Positions 1 to 8,066 of a stretch of DNA of 14,793 bases are shown here, piece by piece; within the stretch, counting starts at the first letter, position 1, and the number at the start of each line of letters is the position of its first letter. The notes beneath the pieces are model-generated. The model was not told the origin of the DNA, searched no databases, and worked only from the letters and a program-made list of their open reading frames with translations. This DNA is from Nitrosomonas sp. (GTDB lineage: Bacteria; Pseudomonadota; Gammaproteobacteria; Burkholderiales; Nitrosomonadaceae). A program made the translations under genes and the position numbers. The stretch spans positions 1 to 14,793 of the forward strand of contig JAOULU010000007.1 of NCBI GenBank assembly GCA_029881855.1. The letters run 5' to 3'.

Positions 1-1109
1 CAGAAGCACTCAAAAAAATTGACAAGATTGACACATGCCCTGATTTAATTTTGCTTGATCTCAATATGCCTGATATGGATGGCATTGAGTTTGTGCGTTA
101 TTTAGTAGATCGGCAATATGATGGCAGTCTTATTTTGATCAGTGGCGAAGATGAGCGGATGCTGAAAACTGCTGAGAAATTGGTTCAGGCACATAAAATA
201 CACATGCTTGGTTATTTGCATAAGCCTGTTGGTTCTGACAAATTACTTGAAATTATTAGGAAATGGGCGCCATCATCTTTAATAAACGCACAACAATCTA
301 AAAAGAAAATTTACTCTGAGAAAGAAATAGAGTCTGCTATTCTTAATCACGAATTAGTAAACTATTACCAGCCAAAAGTAGTTGTTGCGACGGGTGAAGT
401 AATTAGTGTTGAGACATTGGTACGTTGGCATCACCCAGTAGATGGTTTAGTATTTCCTAACCAGTTTATTGGTGTTGCAGAACAAAATGGTCTGATTAAT
501 GACTTAACTTGTCTGGTGCTAACAGATGCTTTGATTCAAGCTAAAATATGGCAGCAGAGTGGGCATGTACTACGTGTAGCGATTAATGTTTCGATGGATA
601 ACTTGGCATCCCTGGATTTTCAGGATCTAGTGGTGGATCTTGTAAAACAGAACGGTCTATTACCGCAAGAAATTATACTCGAAGTAACTGAAAGCCAATT
701 AATGGGGGCTGATGCAAGAGTCCCACTTGAAATTCTAACGCGCTTGCGTCTCAAAAGATTTCATTTGTCTATTGATGATTTTGGTACCGGGCATTCATCA
801 CTGGCGCAACTACGTGATATTCCTTTTGATGAGCTTAAGATTGATCAGGGCTTTGTTCATCGTGCCTGGACTGATGAGACTTTACGAGCAATATACGATG
901 CCAGTTTATCCGTGGCAAAGCAGTTGGGTATGGAAGTTGTGGCTGAGGGTGTAGAGGACCAGGACGATTGGCGATTATTACGTCAAACAGATTGTGATTT
1001 AGCACAAGGAAATTTTATTTCAAAACCAATGTTGCCGGGTGATTTTCCCCGCTGGATAGAGGAGTGGCAGGACAGAGTACGCAACGGATTGATAGCGGAT
1101 ACTGTATAA
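1..1109 (+). CDS. Response regulator with EAL c-di-GMP phosphodiesterase domain (5' partial)
   Basis: The frame is open from base 3 and enters in the middle of a receiver domain, so the start lies outside the window. The receiver phosphoacceptor Asp is encoded at 57-59 (motif LLDLNMPDMDG), followed by the conserved Ser (LILISG) and Lys (GYLHKPV). An EAL domain fills the rest. The signature reads VETLVRW, so the middle Ala of EAL is Thr, but the ligand and catalytic residues expected of an active enzyme are present: the first Glu, Asn in INVS, Glu in LEVTE, the DDFGTG pair, Lys in LKID, Glu in AEGVE and Gln in AQGNF. It should hydrolyse cyclic di-GMP to pGpG in the cytoplasm, controlled by phosphorylation of the receiver. 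The gene runs tail to tail into the hybrid kinase with nine bases between them, which makes that kinase a possible partner, but this is inference; another partner may lie upstream of the window. Confidence 0.93.
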   Translation, partial: EALKKIDKIDTCPDLILLDLNMPDMDGIEFVRYLVDRQYDGSLILISGEDERMLKTAEKLVQAHKIHMLGYLHKPVGSDKLLEIIRKWAPSSLINAQQSKKKIYSEKEIESAILNHELVNYYQPKVVVATGEVISVETLVRWHHPVDGLVFPNQFIGVAEQNGLINDLTCLVLTDALIQAKIWQQSGHVLRVAINVSMDNLASLDFQDLVVDLVKQNGLLPQEIILEVTESQLMGADARVPLEILTRLRLKRFHLSIDDFGTGHSSLAQLRDIPFDELKIDQGFVHRAWTDETLRAIYDASLSVAKQLGMEVVAEGVEDQDDWRLLRQTDCDLAQGNFISKPMLPGDFPRWIEEWQDRVRNGLIADTV

Positions 1110-1118
1110 CTTAAAACC

Positions 1119-4100
1119 TCAATTATCTTTTTCATACAAAGTATCGAGATATTCTTCAACAGCAATAATTTCTGCGTTAAAACGTGGCAATAAATTGGTT
1201 AGTGCTTGGCTATCATTGTTTTTTCCCGCTAGTTCTATTTCTGCACACAATTCACCTAATACCAGGGCGCCAACAGAACGTGATGATGATTTGAGTTTAT
1301 GTGCTATTGAACCCACGGTTGTAAATTGTTTTGCTTGATAGGCGGCATGTAGTTCAGTGGTTGTTTTTTCTGCATCGGTGCGAAACTCATGTAACATTTC
1401 TTTGATTGTGACAGGATCGTCTCCAATGAATTCTTCGAGCACATGGATATTCACAGGTATTATTGTGGTATCTGTTTCTGCTGTAGCTTTAGGGATGGCT
1501 TTTGTTTCCGAGGTAGGTTTGTTAATGTGTAGATATTTTTCTATGATTGATTGCAACTCTTCGAGTTGCACGGGTTTGCTCAGATAGGCATCCATACCAG
1601 TACTCAGGCAATGCTCTCTCTCACCTTTAAGCGCATTAGCTGTCAATGCGATAATTGGTATGTGCTCTTTGTTCGTTTCCTTAGAACGAATATTTCTTGT
1701 TAATTCAAAGCCATCCATTTCTGGCATATGTAAGTCTGTCAATAATAAGGCGTATTGACTACTCTGCAAGCGTTTTAATGCTTCACACCCATCATTTGCA
1801 ATGTCTGCGGTATAGCCAAGTAAGATAAGTTGTTGTTTAATCACTTTTTGGTTTATATCGTTATCTTCAGCGACCAATATGAGGGTACCTTGTTGTATGG
1901 CTTCTTTACGTGAAATAGGTACGGGTTCTGGCTTGATTAAGTCTGTTAGAGGTGTTGTTCCCTCACTTATTCCTATTTTTCCAGCGGCTACTGCAACTGC
2001 TCGAAGCAAAGATTGGCGGTGCATTACATTGCCATCTAAAGTAATAATATTACTATCTTCAATCCGTACTTGTCGGCGGGCCCCGCGTTTGATAATAATA
2101 AAACGAGGTTCAATGTTGGATTGTTGTTTGTCAGGTTTGGTCTCAGTCGTTTGTTTTGTTGAGTCGAGACGATTGCTAAATGCAGTACGCAGTTCTTCAA
2201 TGGGGGGTGTTTCGTGTCCCGCATCAATCACAACCATCCATTGGCCTGGAGTAAGGTGCTCAATGCATTGTTGGGCTTCAATTAGATCAGAAACGCGTTC
2301 AACAGATGCGCCAGCACTTTTTAAATAGATAGCCAAATCATTACTTAACCCATCGTTATCGCCTAATACCAGGCATGATAAATCAGCCAGATCTTCAATC
2401 TTACTGTCAATTACTGAAATTACAGGTGAAGGTTTAAAGGGCATTTTTATGGTAAATGTGGAGCCTTGTTGAACTTTGCTTTGTACTGTGATTTTTGCGT
2501 CCATTAATTTTGCTAGGTGATGAGAAATAGCTAGCCCAAGCCCGGTTCCTCCATAGCGTCGTGTGGTTGAGGGGTCGCCTTGTGAGAAGGATTTGAATAG
2601 ATTATCCAGTGTTTCTTTATTCATGCCGATACCGTTATCGGTTATCTGAAAGGTGATAATTATCTGATCAGGGCTGGACTCAGTTAGTAGTACCCTCACG
2701 GAAACTTTGCCTTGTTTTTCTTGTTTGCTAGAGAATTTGATTGCGTTATTGATAATATTGATTAACACTTGGCGAATGCGTAGAGGATCCCCTAAAACAT
2801 TTTGAGGGATTTCCGGATCAATAAACAGGGTTAGCTCTACGTCTTTGTTTGATGCCAGGTGTGCTAGCATGCCGCAGGCGTTTTCTACAACCTGAGCCAA
2901 TGGCATGGTTGTTTTTTCAATTTCTAGCTTACCTGCTTCAATTTTAGAAAAATCAAGAATGTCTTCGATAATAGCCAGTAAGGCATAGGCGGAGTCTCGT
3001 ATGAGATTGGCCATACCGATTTGATAACCGCTAAGACTGGTCCGTCTCAGTACATCAATCATGCCAATCACGCCATTCATTGGTGTACGAATTTCGTGAC
3101 TCATCGCAGCAAGAAAAATAGATTTCGCCTTATTTGCCTGTTCAGCTTCGTTTCTGGCTTGTTCTAGATCCTTCATTATGCGTACATGTTTACGGATATC
3201 ACGCATTACACCGGTAAAATGTCTTTCTTCGCCAACAAAGTATTCGCTGACCGCGAGATATAATGCAATACGCTCGCCATTTTTACGTACACCTTCAACT
3301 TCACGACCGAGACCAATACCATGTGAGCCAGGTAAATAGGGGCGCCCTACATACTCTTGCCCATGCCCGGTAAGACAATAATTTTCCATATAACCGACAT
3401 GTTTGCTACGATCTGGTTCCGGTACGATGATTGCAATATTTTGCCCAATCATTTCATCATGGCTATAACCAAATAGCTTCTCCATCACCGTATTGGTAGA
3501 CAGGATTTTGCCTTTTTCGTCTGTAGTTACGACGCAATCGACCATATGTTCAACGACAGAGCGCATTTCTTCTTCCTTAATGGCTAAAGAAGCGTTTGCG
3601 TGTTGTAGATCGGTGGTGCGTGCTGCCACCCTATTCTCTAATTCTTGATTGAGGTACAGTAGATTCTTTTCCGCATGCTTGCGTTCTTGATTGCTGGCAT
3701 TCAGTCGTTCTGTCATGTTGTTAAACGTTTGTGCAAGCTGTTTTATTTCATTCCAACCCACAACCGAAACCCGTTGATGTAGATTGCCCGCAGAGATTTC
3801 CAGAGCACTTTGATTCAACTGTTTTAATGGTGTCACAACACGACGGCTAAACAGAATAGCGCCAAAGATTGCTGCGAGTAATGTTAGGCCTAAAATTACC
3901 AAACCAACAAAGTGTACTTGGTATACAGAAGCAAATGCTTCATCCACATCAATCTGGACCACCATGCCCCAGTTCATGCGAGGTAAATAGCGCCATGCGG
4001 CGACGACTTCCTTGCCACGATAATCTACAGTAAGTGCGCCATTCGAATCTCCGCTTAGGGCGCTTTGTATTGCAGTTGAGAAAGGGGGGGTATTGAGGGG

Positions 4101-4859
4101 GATCATGCGTTCCAATGCCGCATTAGGGTCATATTTTAAAGGAGCCATTACCAATGCGTTTTCGTCATCTTCAAGGCGTACAACCACTGTCTCCCCGCTA
4201 TCCCCAAGCCCTACATTATTGGATAACACCGCAAAAACACGCTCACTATAGATTTGTAGCGCTAACACCCCCTTGAGTTTTCCTTCTATAATAACTGGGC
4301 TAGCGATGAATGCAGCAATGGCATCATTTGATGGCGCGTAGTGCTCAAAGTCGGAAATGCTGCTTTTTGCATTATCTAGTGCATAACGGGTCACTCTTCC
4401 CAATCCCGTGTCGCTATATGGGCCTGTTAATAAGTTGGTTGCAAAATCGGACTCATGGCTTTGTGAATAAACAATTGTGCCTTTAGTGGAGATCAAAAAC
4501 AGATCGTAATAACCCGCATCTTCAACAAAGCGCCTGAAGTTTTCACGGTAACTGGCATCTAATTGTCGGTATTTGTCTGAATCTACACCATTTTGTTCGA
4601 AGATTTTGGGAAACTCACTAATGGCTTTGTGTGTTGTGCTGGAATCACGTAATAAGCTTGCGTCAAGCACGCGTTCCTGTAGATAATTGTCAATCTGCTC
4701 AACTTTTTTATCAGCGATAGCAGAAACATTTTGGATGGCTGTTTTTTTTATTTCGGTTTTAAATGTATGCAATAAGCTATTACCGATGACTAATATTGGT
4801 AATAAAGATGCCAATGTGAACCAGGCAGCAAAACGTTGTGTCAGTGAAGTGAATCTCAT
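1119..4859 (-). CDS. Hybrid sensor histidine kinase, dCACHE-HAMP-PAS-HisKA-HATPase-REC-REC-Hpt
   Basis: A 1246-residue inner-membrane phosphorelay kinase. TM1 spans about residues 12-32, a periplasmic dCACHE-type sensor about 36-305, TM2 316-338, HAMP 339-392, then a coiled coil. A PAS domain (about 436-556) resembles the FixL type and keeps a His at 487 and an Arg at 519. HisKA has the H-box SHEIRTPMNG with H588. HATPase_c shows NNAIKF (N705), DNGIGM (741-746) and GGTGLGLAIS (770-779). The first receiver (about 825-960) has an Asp at 879 but lacks a clear Lys and carries a hydrophilic linker, so it is probably degenerate. The second receiver is complete: E998/D999, D1042, T1073, K1095. A C-terminal Hpt domain carries H1187 (AHKLKSSS). 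Signal should pass H588, D1042, H1187, then an external receiver. The ATG has a good GAGGAG ribosome site about 8 bases upstream. Ligand unknown. Confidence 0.95.
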   Translation of the reverse strand: MRFTSLTQRFAAWFTLASLLPILVIGNSLLHTFKTEIKKTAIQNVSAIADKKVEQIDNYLQERVLDASLLRDSSTTHKAISEFPKIFEQNGVDSDKYRQLDASYRENFRRFVEDAGYYDLFLISTKGTIVYSQSHESDFATNLLTGPYSDTGLGRVTRYALDNAKSSISDFEHYAPSNDAIAAFIASPVIIEGKLKGVLALQIYSERVFAVLSNNVGLGDSGETVVVRLEDDENALVMAPLKYDPNAALERMIPLNTPPFSTAIQSALSGDSNGALTVDYRGKEVVAAWRYLPRMNWGMVVQIDVDEAFASVYQVHFVGLVILGLTLLAAIFGAILFSRRVVTPLKQLNQSALEISAGNLHQRVSVVGWNEIKQLAQTFNNMTERLNASNQERKHAEKNLLYLNQELENRVAARTTDLQHANASLAIKEEEMRSVVEHMVDCVVTTDEKGKILSTNTVMEKLFGYSHDEMIGQNIAIIVPEPDRSKHVGYMENYCLTGHGQEYVGRPYLPGSHGIGLGREVEGVRKNGERIALYLAVSEYFVGEERHFTGVMRDIRKHVRIMKDLEQARNEAEQANKAKSIFLAAMSHEIRTPMNGVIGMIDVLRRTSLSGYQIGMANLIRDSAYALLAIIEDILDFSKIEAGKLEIEKTTMPLAQVVENACGMLAHLASNKDVELTLFIDPEIPQNVLGDPLRIRQVLINIINNAIKFSSKQEKQGKVSVRVLLTESSPDQIIITFQITDNGIGMNKETLDNLFKSFSQGDPSTTRRYGGTGLGLAISHHLAKLMDAKITVQSKVQQGSTFTIKMPFKPSPVISVIDSKIEDLADLSCLVLGDNDGLSNDLAIYLKSAGASVERVSDLIEAQQCIEHLTPGQWMVVIDAGHETPPIEELRTAFSNRLDSTKQTTETKPDKQQSNIEPRFIIIKRGARRQVRIEDSNIITLDGNVMHRQSLLRAVAVAAGKIGISEGTTPLTDLIKPEPVPISRKEAIQQGTLILVAEDNDINQKVIKQQLILLGYTADIANDGCEALKRLQSSQYALLLTDLHMPEMDGFELTRNIRSKETNKEHIPIIALTANALKGEREHCLSTGMDAYLSKPVQLEELQSIIEKYLHINKPTSETKAIPKATAETDTTIIPVNIHVLEEFIGDDPVTIKEMLHEFRTDAEKTTTELHAAYQAKQFTTVGSIAHKLKSSSRSVGALVLGELCAEIELAGKNNDSQALTNLLPRFNAEIIAVEEYLDTLYEKDN

Positions 4860-4959
4860 TAATTACTCCTCGCAACAATTGCAACAAAGTATGCAAGCTG
4901 ATTTATTGGGCTTAGAATTAATCAGTCATTCATAGATAAAACTTGGAATCGGAATAATT

Positions 4960-6066
4960 TTGCGAATTTCCCGTATATTAAAGTTTGTCATTGCCTTGAG
5001 TCAGCTTGCTTGGTTAGGGGGATGTGTCAATATTCCTTACTATGCTCAAGCGGTGGACGGCCATATTGATATTCTACGTCGATCCCAACCGATTAGCACG
5101 ATTATTGCGGATCCTGATGCCGACCAGAAATTAAAGCGCATTCTTTCCAGAGTGGTTTTGTTGCGTGAATTTGCCAGTCGCGAATTAAAGTTGCCAGATA
5201 ATAAGAGTTATACAAGCTATGCTGATTTGCAACGCCCTTATGCCGTTTGGAATGTCTTTGCCTCTCCCGAGCTTTCTCTCGAGCTAAAGAAATGGTGTTT
5301 TATAAAAGCGGGTTGTGTTAATTATCGTGGTTTCTTTTCGCAGATTGAAGCAGATAATTATGCGGAAGAACTCAGAAACAAAGGCTATGATGTTTTTGTC
5401 GGCGGAATTCGTGCGTACTCTACTTTAGGCTGGTTTAATGACCCAATACTCAATACTTTTATTGGTTATTCTGAAATTGAATTGGCAGGTCTTATCTTTC
5501 ATGAGTTAGCCCACCAGGTTGTCTATGTGCCTGGTGACAGTGTTTTTAACGAATCTTTTGCCACTGTGGTTGAGCATGAAGGGGTTGAGCGTTGGATGAA
5601 ACATAATGGGTCAATTGCAGAACAGGCAGCATTTAATGCGCGCCAGGAAAGAAAAGCTGTGTTTACTAAATTGGTGCTAAAGCATCGTATGCGGTTACAA
5701 GAATTGTTTTCCTCAGACATCAGCGATGTAGAGAAGCGAATAGAGAAATTATGTATTTTTAATGAGTTGCGTTCTGAGTTTGCTCAATTAAAAGCAGATG
5801 AGTCTGAGTTTAGTCGTTACGACCAATGGTTTGCGCAAACACTTAATAACGCACGACTAGCAACAATTTCAATCTATACACAATTATTGCCGGAGTTTCA
5901 GGCGCTTCTCATACAACAAAACAGAGATATGGGACGGTTCTTTGAAGTTGTCAGTGAAATAAGCAAATTGCCGAAGGAAGATCGGTCTTTTGTATTACAA
6001 ATGGCTATTGAGAACGGTGTTGATACGGAAGTTTTGTCGGAGGCTGACTTAGAGTTTCAGGATTAA
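4960..6066 (+). CDS. Putative zinc aminopeptidase lipoprotein (DUF2265/PF10023-like)
   Basis: A 368-residue protein with a short basic N-terminus, a hydrophobic stretch and a lipobox LGGC (Cys22), so it is likely exported and anchored in a membrane. The zinc-peptidase motif HELAH lies at residues 181-185, and the following VPGDSVFNESFATVVE supplies a downstream Glu (E198 or E205) as probable third ligand. The LGWFNDPILNTF block just before the HExxH and the overall length fit the putative aminopeptidase family PF10023, whose substrate I do not know. The start is a TTG: an in-frame stop lies at 4933-4935, no ATG or GTG occurs between, and a GGAAT element sits a few bases upstream. The C-terminal third is helical and charged. 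It is divergent from the kinase gene with 100 bases between them; a TAGAAT -10-like box lies at 4913-4918, but I could not pair it with a convincing -35. Confidence 0.85.
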   Translation: MRISRILKFVIALSQLAWLGGCVNIPYYAQAVDGHIDILRRSQPISTIIADPDADQKLKRILSRVVLLREFASRELKLPDNKSYTSYADLQRPYAVWNVFASPELSLELKKWCFIKAGCVNYRGFFSQIEADNYAEELRNKGYDVFVGGIRAYSTLGWFNDPILNTFIGYSEIELAGLIFHELAHQVVYVPGDSVFNESFATVVEHEGVERWMKHNGSIAEQAAFNARQERKAVFTKLVLKHRMRLQELFSSDISDVEKRIEKLCIFNELRSEFAQLKADESEFSRYDQWFAQTLNNARLATISIYTQLLPEFQALLIQQNRDMGRFFEVVSEISKLPKEDRSFVLQMAIENGVDTEVLSEADLEFQD

Positions 6067-6095
6067 ATGCATCGTTTGAAATTTAGCTAATAAAC

Positions 6096-6110
6096 ATACT
6101 TACGAAGTAT
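6096..6110. repeat. 15-bp dyad upstream of the umuD promoter
   Basis: ATACTT-ACG-AAGTAT is a perfect 6-3-6 inverted repeat. It is centred about 58 bases before the predicted umuD transcription start. It does not match the CTGT-N8-ACAG LexA box. A 6-bp dyad can arise by chance in a region this size, so its role as an operator is only a possibility. Confidence 0.35.
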
Positions 6111-6125
6111 TTAACGGTAAAAGTT

Positions 6126-6154
6126 TTGACTTAAGCGCACATTTGCTCTATTCT
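6126..6154 (+). promoter_or_regulatory. Predicted sigma-70 promoter of umuDC
   Basis: A -35 box TTGACT (6126-6131) and a -10 box TATTCT (6149-6154) are separated by 17 bases. Transcription would start near 6161, giving a leader of about 24 bases to the umuD ATG. I found no CTGT-N8-ACAG box near it. Confidence 0.55.
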
Positions 6155-6178
6155 TGATTTTTGTGTCAATTATCAAGA
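6152..6178. promoter_or_regulatory. Candidate operator dyad over the umuD -10 box and transcription start
   Basis: TCTTGAT (6152-6158) and ATCAAGA (6172-6178) form a perfect 7-bp inverted repeat with a 13-base spacer. Equivalent half-site positions are 20 bases apart, about two DNA turns. The element covers the end of the -10 box, the likely start point and the region just before the ATG, where a repressor would block transcription. The match is short and could be chance. Confidence 0.35.
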
Positions 6179-6184
6179 TTTGTC

Positions 6185-6763
6185 ATGAAACAATCAAATT
6201 GGGGTGGGCAACGTAGCGGTGCAGGTAGAAAGCGATCCGCTGAGCCAACAGTAACCGTACGTGTGCCTGCTAGCAGTAAAGAAAGCATTATGCAGTGGGT
6301 GCGGCATATAAAGGCTTCGCCCTCTGCACAATTCCCATCCTGGTTGAGACCGGTGCAATTGGCACCTCAATCACCGCCGCAAACCATTCCACGTATGAGT
6401 CATTCAGTGCGTGCAGGTTTTCCTTCGCCGGCGGATGATTATGTTGAGAAGCGGATTGACTTAAACGAAGAGCTTATTCAACATCGTGAGGCGACTTTTT
6501 TTCTGCGTGTGCGTGGGCATTCTATGGCGGATGCTGGGATTGACGATGGCGACGAATTGATTGTTGACCGTGCCATTACTCCGGAGCATAACCGCATTGT
6601 AGTGGCTGCGGTGGATGGTGAATTGACCGTTAAACGTTTTTATCAGCGTGATGGGGTGGTCAAATTATTGGCGGAAAATCCACAGTATCCAGATATCGAA
6701 TTTAAGAGCGAGCAGGAAATGGTGATATGGGGCGTGGTCACTCGGATAATTAAATCGGTATGA
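6185..6763 (+). CDS. umuD: UmuD-like self-cleaving polymerase V subunit with N-terminal extension
   Basis: From the ATG at 6185 the product has 192 residues, against about 140 for E. coli UmuD. The C-terminal part is a LexA/UmuD (S24) peptidase: cleavage site Ala77-Gly78 (VRAGFP), nucleophile Ser113 in GHSM and general base Lys150 in ELTVKR. The spacings (36 from the residue before the cut to Ser, 37 from Ser to Lys) equal those of E. coli UmuD, so RecA-stimulated self-cleavage to UmuD' is expected. The first 70 or so residues are extra: a basic GGxRxGAGRKR segment, then a strand-helix stretch (TVTVRVP, then a helix) recalling the start of a ribbon-helix-helix fold, though no second helix is obvious. 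A TTG 24 bases upstream is open but coincides with the predicted transcription start; the ATG is preferred despite a weak ribosome site. It overlaps umuC by four bases. Confidence 0.9.
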   Translation: MKQSNWGGQRSGAGRKRSAEPTVTVRVPASSKESIMQWVRHIKASPSAQFPSWLRPVQLAPQSPPQTIPRMSHSVRAGFPSPADDYVEKRIDLNEELIQHREATFFLRVRGHSMADAGIDDGDELIVDRAITPEHNRIVVAAVDGELTVKRFYQRDGVVKLLAENPQYPDIEFKSEQEMVIWGVVTRIIKSV

Positions 6764-8034
6764 ACAGTTTTGCGCTGATTGATGGAAATAATTTTTATGT
6801 TTCCTGTGAGCGGGTGTTTAACCCTAGGTTGATAGATAAGCCTGTGGTGGTGTTGTCTAATAATGATGGCTGTGCAGTAGCGCGATCACAGGAGGCCAAA
6901 GCATTAGGTGTCAAAATGGCGGTGCCGTGGTTTCAGATGCAAGCGTTGGCTAAGCAACATAATATTATTGCGTTGTCATCCAATTATGCGCTGTATGCTG
7001 ATATGAGTAACCGCATGATGGCGATATTGAGTCAATATTCTTCGCATCAGGAAATCTATTCAATCGATGAATGTTTTCTAAATCTAAACGGCTTGCATAC
7101 AGACTTAACAGCCTATGGGCAAACTATTCGACAGCAGGTAAAGCAGTGGATTGGGTTGCCGGTTTGTGTGGGTATTGGGCCAACCAAAACACTGGCCAAG
7201 TTGGCTAATTATATCGCCAAGAAACAGTCGCAATGGCAGGGTGTATGTGACTTGGGTCGGTTATCGGAGGCAGCATTGAATAATTTGCTAGCCCAAATTG
7301 AGGTAGGAGAAGTATGGGGTGTGGGAAGACGTATTCAGGAAAAACTGGCAGATTTGGGAATCAATACCGTGTTGGCGCTCAAACAAGCGGATGCCACATT
7401 TATAGGCCGCTATTTCTCAGTGATAATGCAACGTACTGTGATGGAATTACGCGGCATTTCTTCATTACAACTGGAAAGTATCATACCAGCCAGGCAACAA
7501 ATTATATGTAGCCGCTCTTTCGGCACGCCAGTGACACAGCTGATTGAGCTTGAACAGGCCATAACCAGTTATATCACTCGGGCGGCAGAAAAATTACGTA
7601 GTCAATCATCTTTGTCAGGTGCGATACATGTTTATATTCGTACCAATCCACACCAGAAAAAGGATGCGCAATACAGCCAGGGGATGACCGTAACCCTGAT
7701 GGAAGCGAGTTGTGATACGTTAAAGCTAGTACAGGCGGGGCTATGGGGGTTAAAACGTATTTATCAGCCAGGTTATCGTTATGTCAAAGCAGGTGTTGTT
7801 TTAATGGACCTGGTGCCAGTTGGAATGCATCAGGCGGCATTATTTATGGATAATACAGTGGATGAGAATACAGCACCTTTAATGCAAACAGTGGATTTGA
7901 TTAATCGTAGGATGGGTAAGGATACCGTTTTTCTGGCAAGTTCTGGCATAGAAAGAAAATGGCCTATGAAGCGGGGGAATAAATCCCCCTGTTATACGAC
8001 ACAATGGAACGAATTGGCGGTGTCGCATTGTTAG
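6760..8034 (+). CDS. umuC: DNA polymerase V catalytic subunit UmuC (Y-family)
   Basis: A 424-residue Y-family translesion polymerase, close to the E. coli length of 422. The N-terminal palm starts with [13 protein letters not shown] (metal ligand Asp8) and the second acidic motif is SIDECF (Asp103, Glu104). A helix-hairpin-helix/thumb region follows ([16 protein letters not shown]), then the little-finger domain. QAALF at 358-362 matches the beta-clamp binding motif and sits where E. coli UmuC has its clamp motif. The C-terminus keeps the usual [12 protein letters not shown] ending. The ATG overlaps the umuD stop (ATGA), which implies translational coupling and a shared transcript. With cleaved UmuD it would form polymerase V and copy damaged DNA with errors. 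It ends 32 bases before the convergent HD-GYP gene. Confidence 0.97.
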   Translation: MNSFALIDGNNFYVSCERVFNPRLIDKPVVVLSNNDGCAVARSQEAKALGVKMAVPWFQMQALAKQHNIIALSSNYALYADMSNRMMAILSQYSSHQEIYSIDECFLNLNGLHTDLTAYGQTIRQQVKQWIGLPVCVGIGPTKTLAKLANYIAKKQSQWQGVCDLGRLSEAALNNLLAQIEVGEVWGVGRRIQEKLADLGINTVLALKQADATFIGRYFSVIMQRTVMELRGISSLQLESIIPARQQIICSRSFGTPVTQLIELEQAITSYITRAAEKLRSQSSLSGAIHVYIRTNPHQKKDAQYSQGMTVTLMEASCDTLKLVQAGLWGLKRIYQPGYRYVKAGVVLMDLVPVGMHQAALFMDNTVDENTAPLMQTVDLINRRMGKDTVFLASSGIERKWPMKRGNKSPCYTTQWNELAVSHC

Positions 8035-8066
8035 TACATAAAATTATCATACATAGGGAGGACCAA

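Noticed and set aside
391..430. EAL domain inactive because the signature reads ETL
   Set aside because: The catalytic Glu and the other metal and substrate residues remain; Ala to Thr at the middle position alone does not imply loss of activity.
1879..2328. 149-codon plus-strand open frame inside the hybrid kinase gene
   Set aside because: It is antisense to clear receiver-domain coding sequence, has no ribosome site and no recognisable domain.
7973..7989. Hairpin GGGGGA-ATAAA-TCCCCC as a umuC terminator
   Set aside because: It lies inside the coding sequence of the conserved UmuC C-terminus and has no T-run after it.
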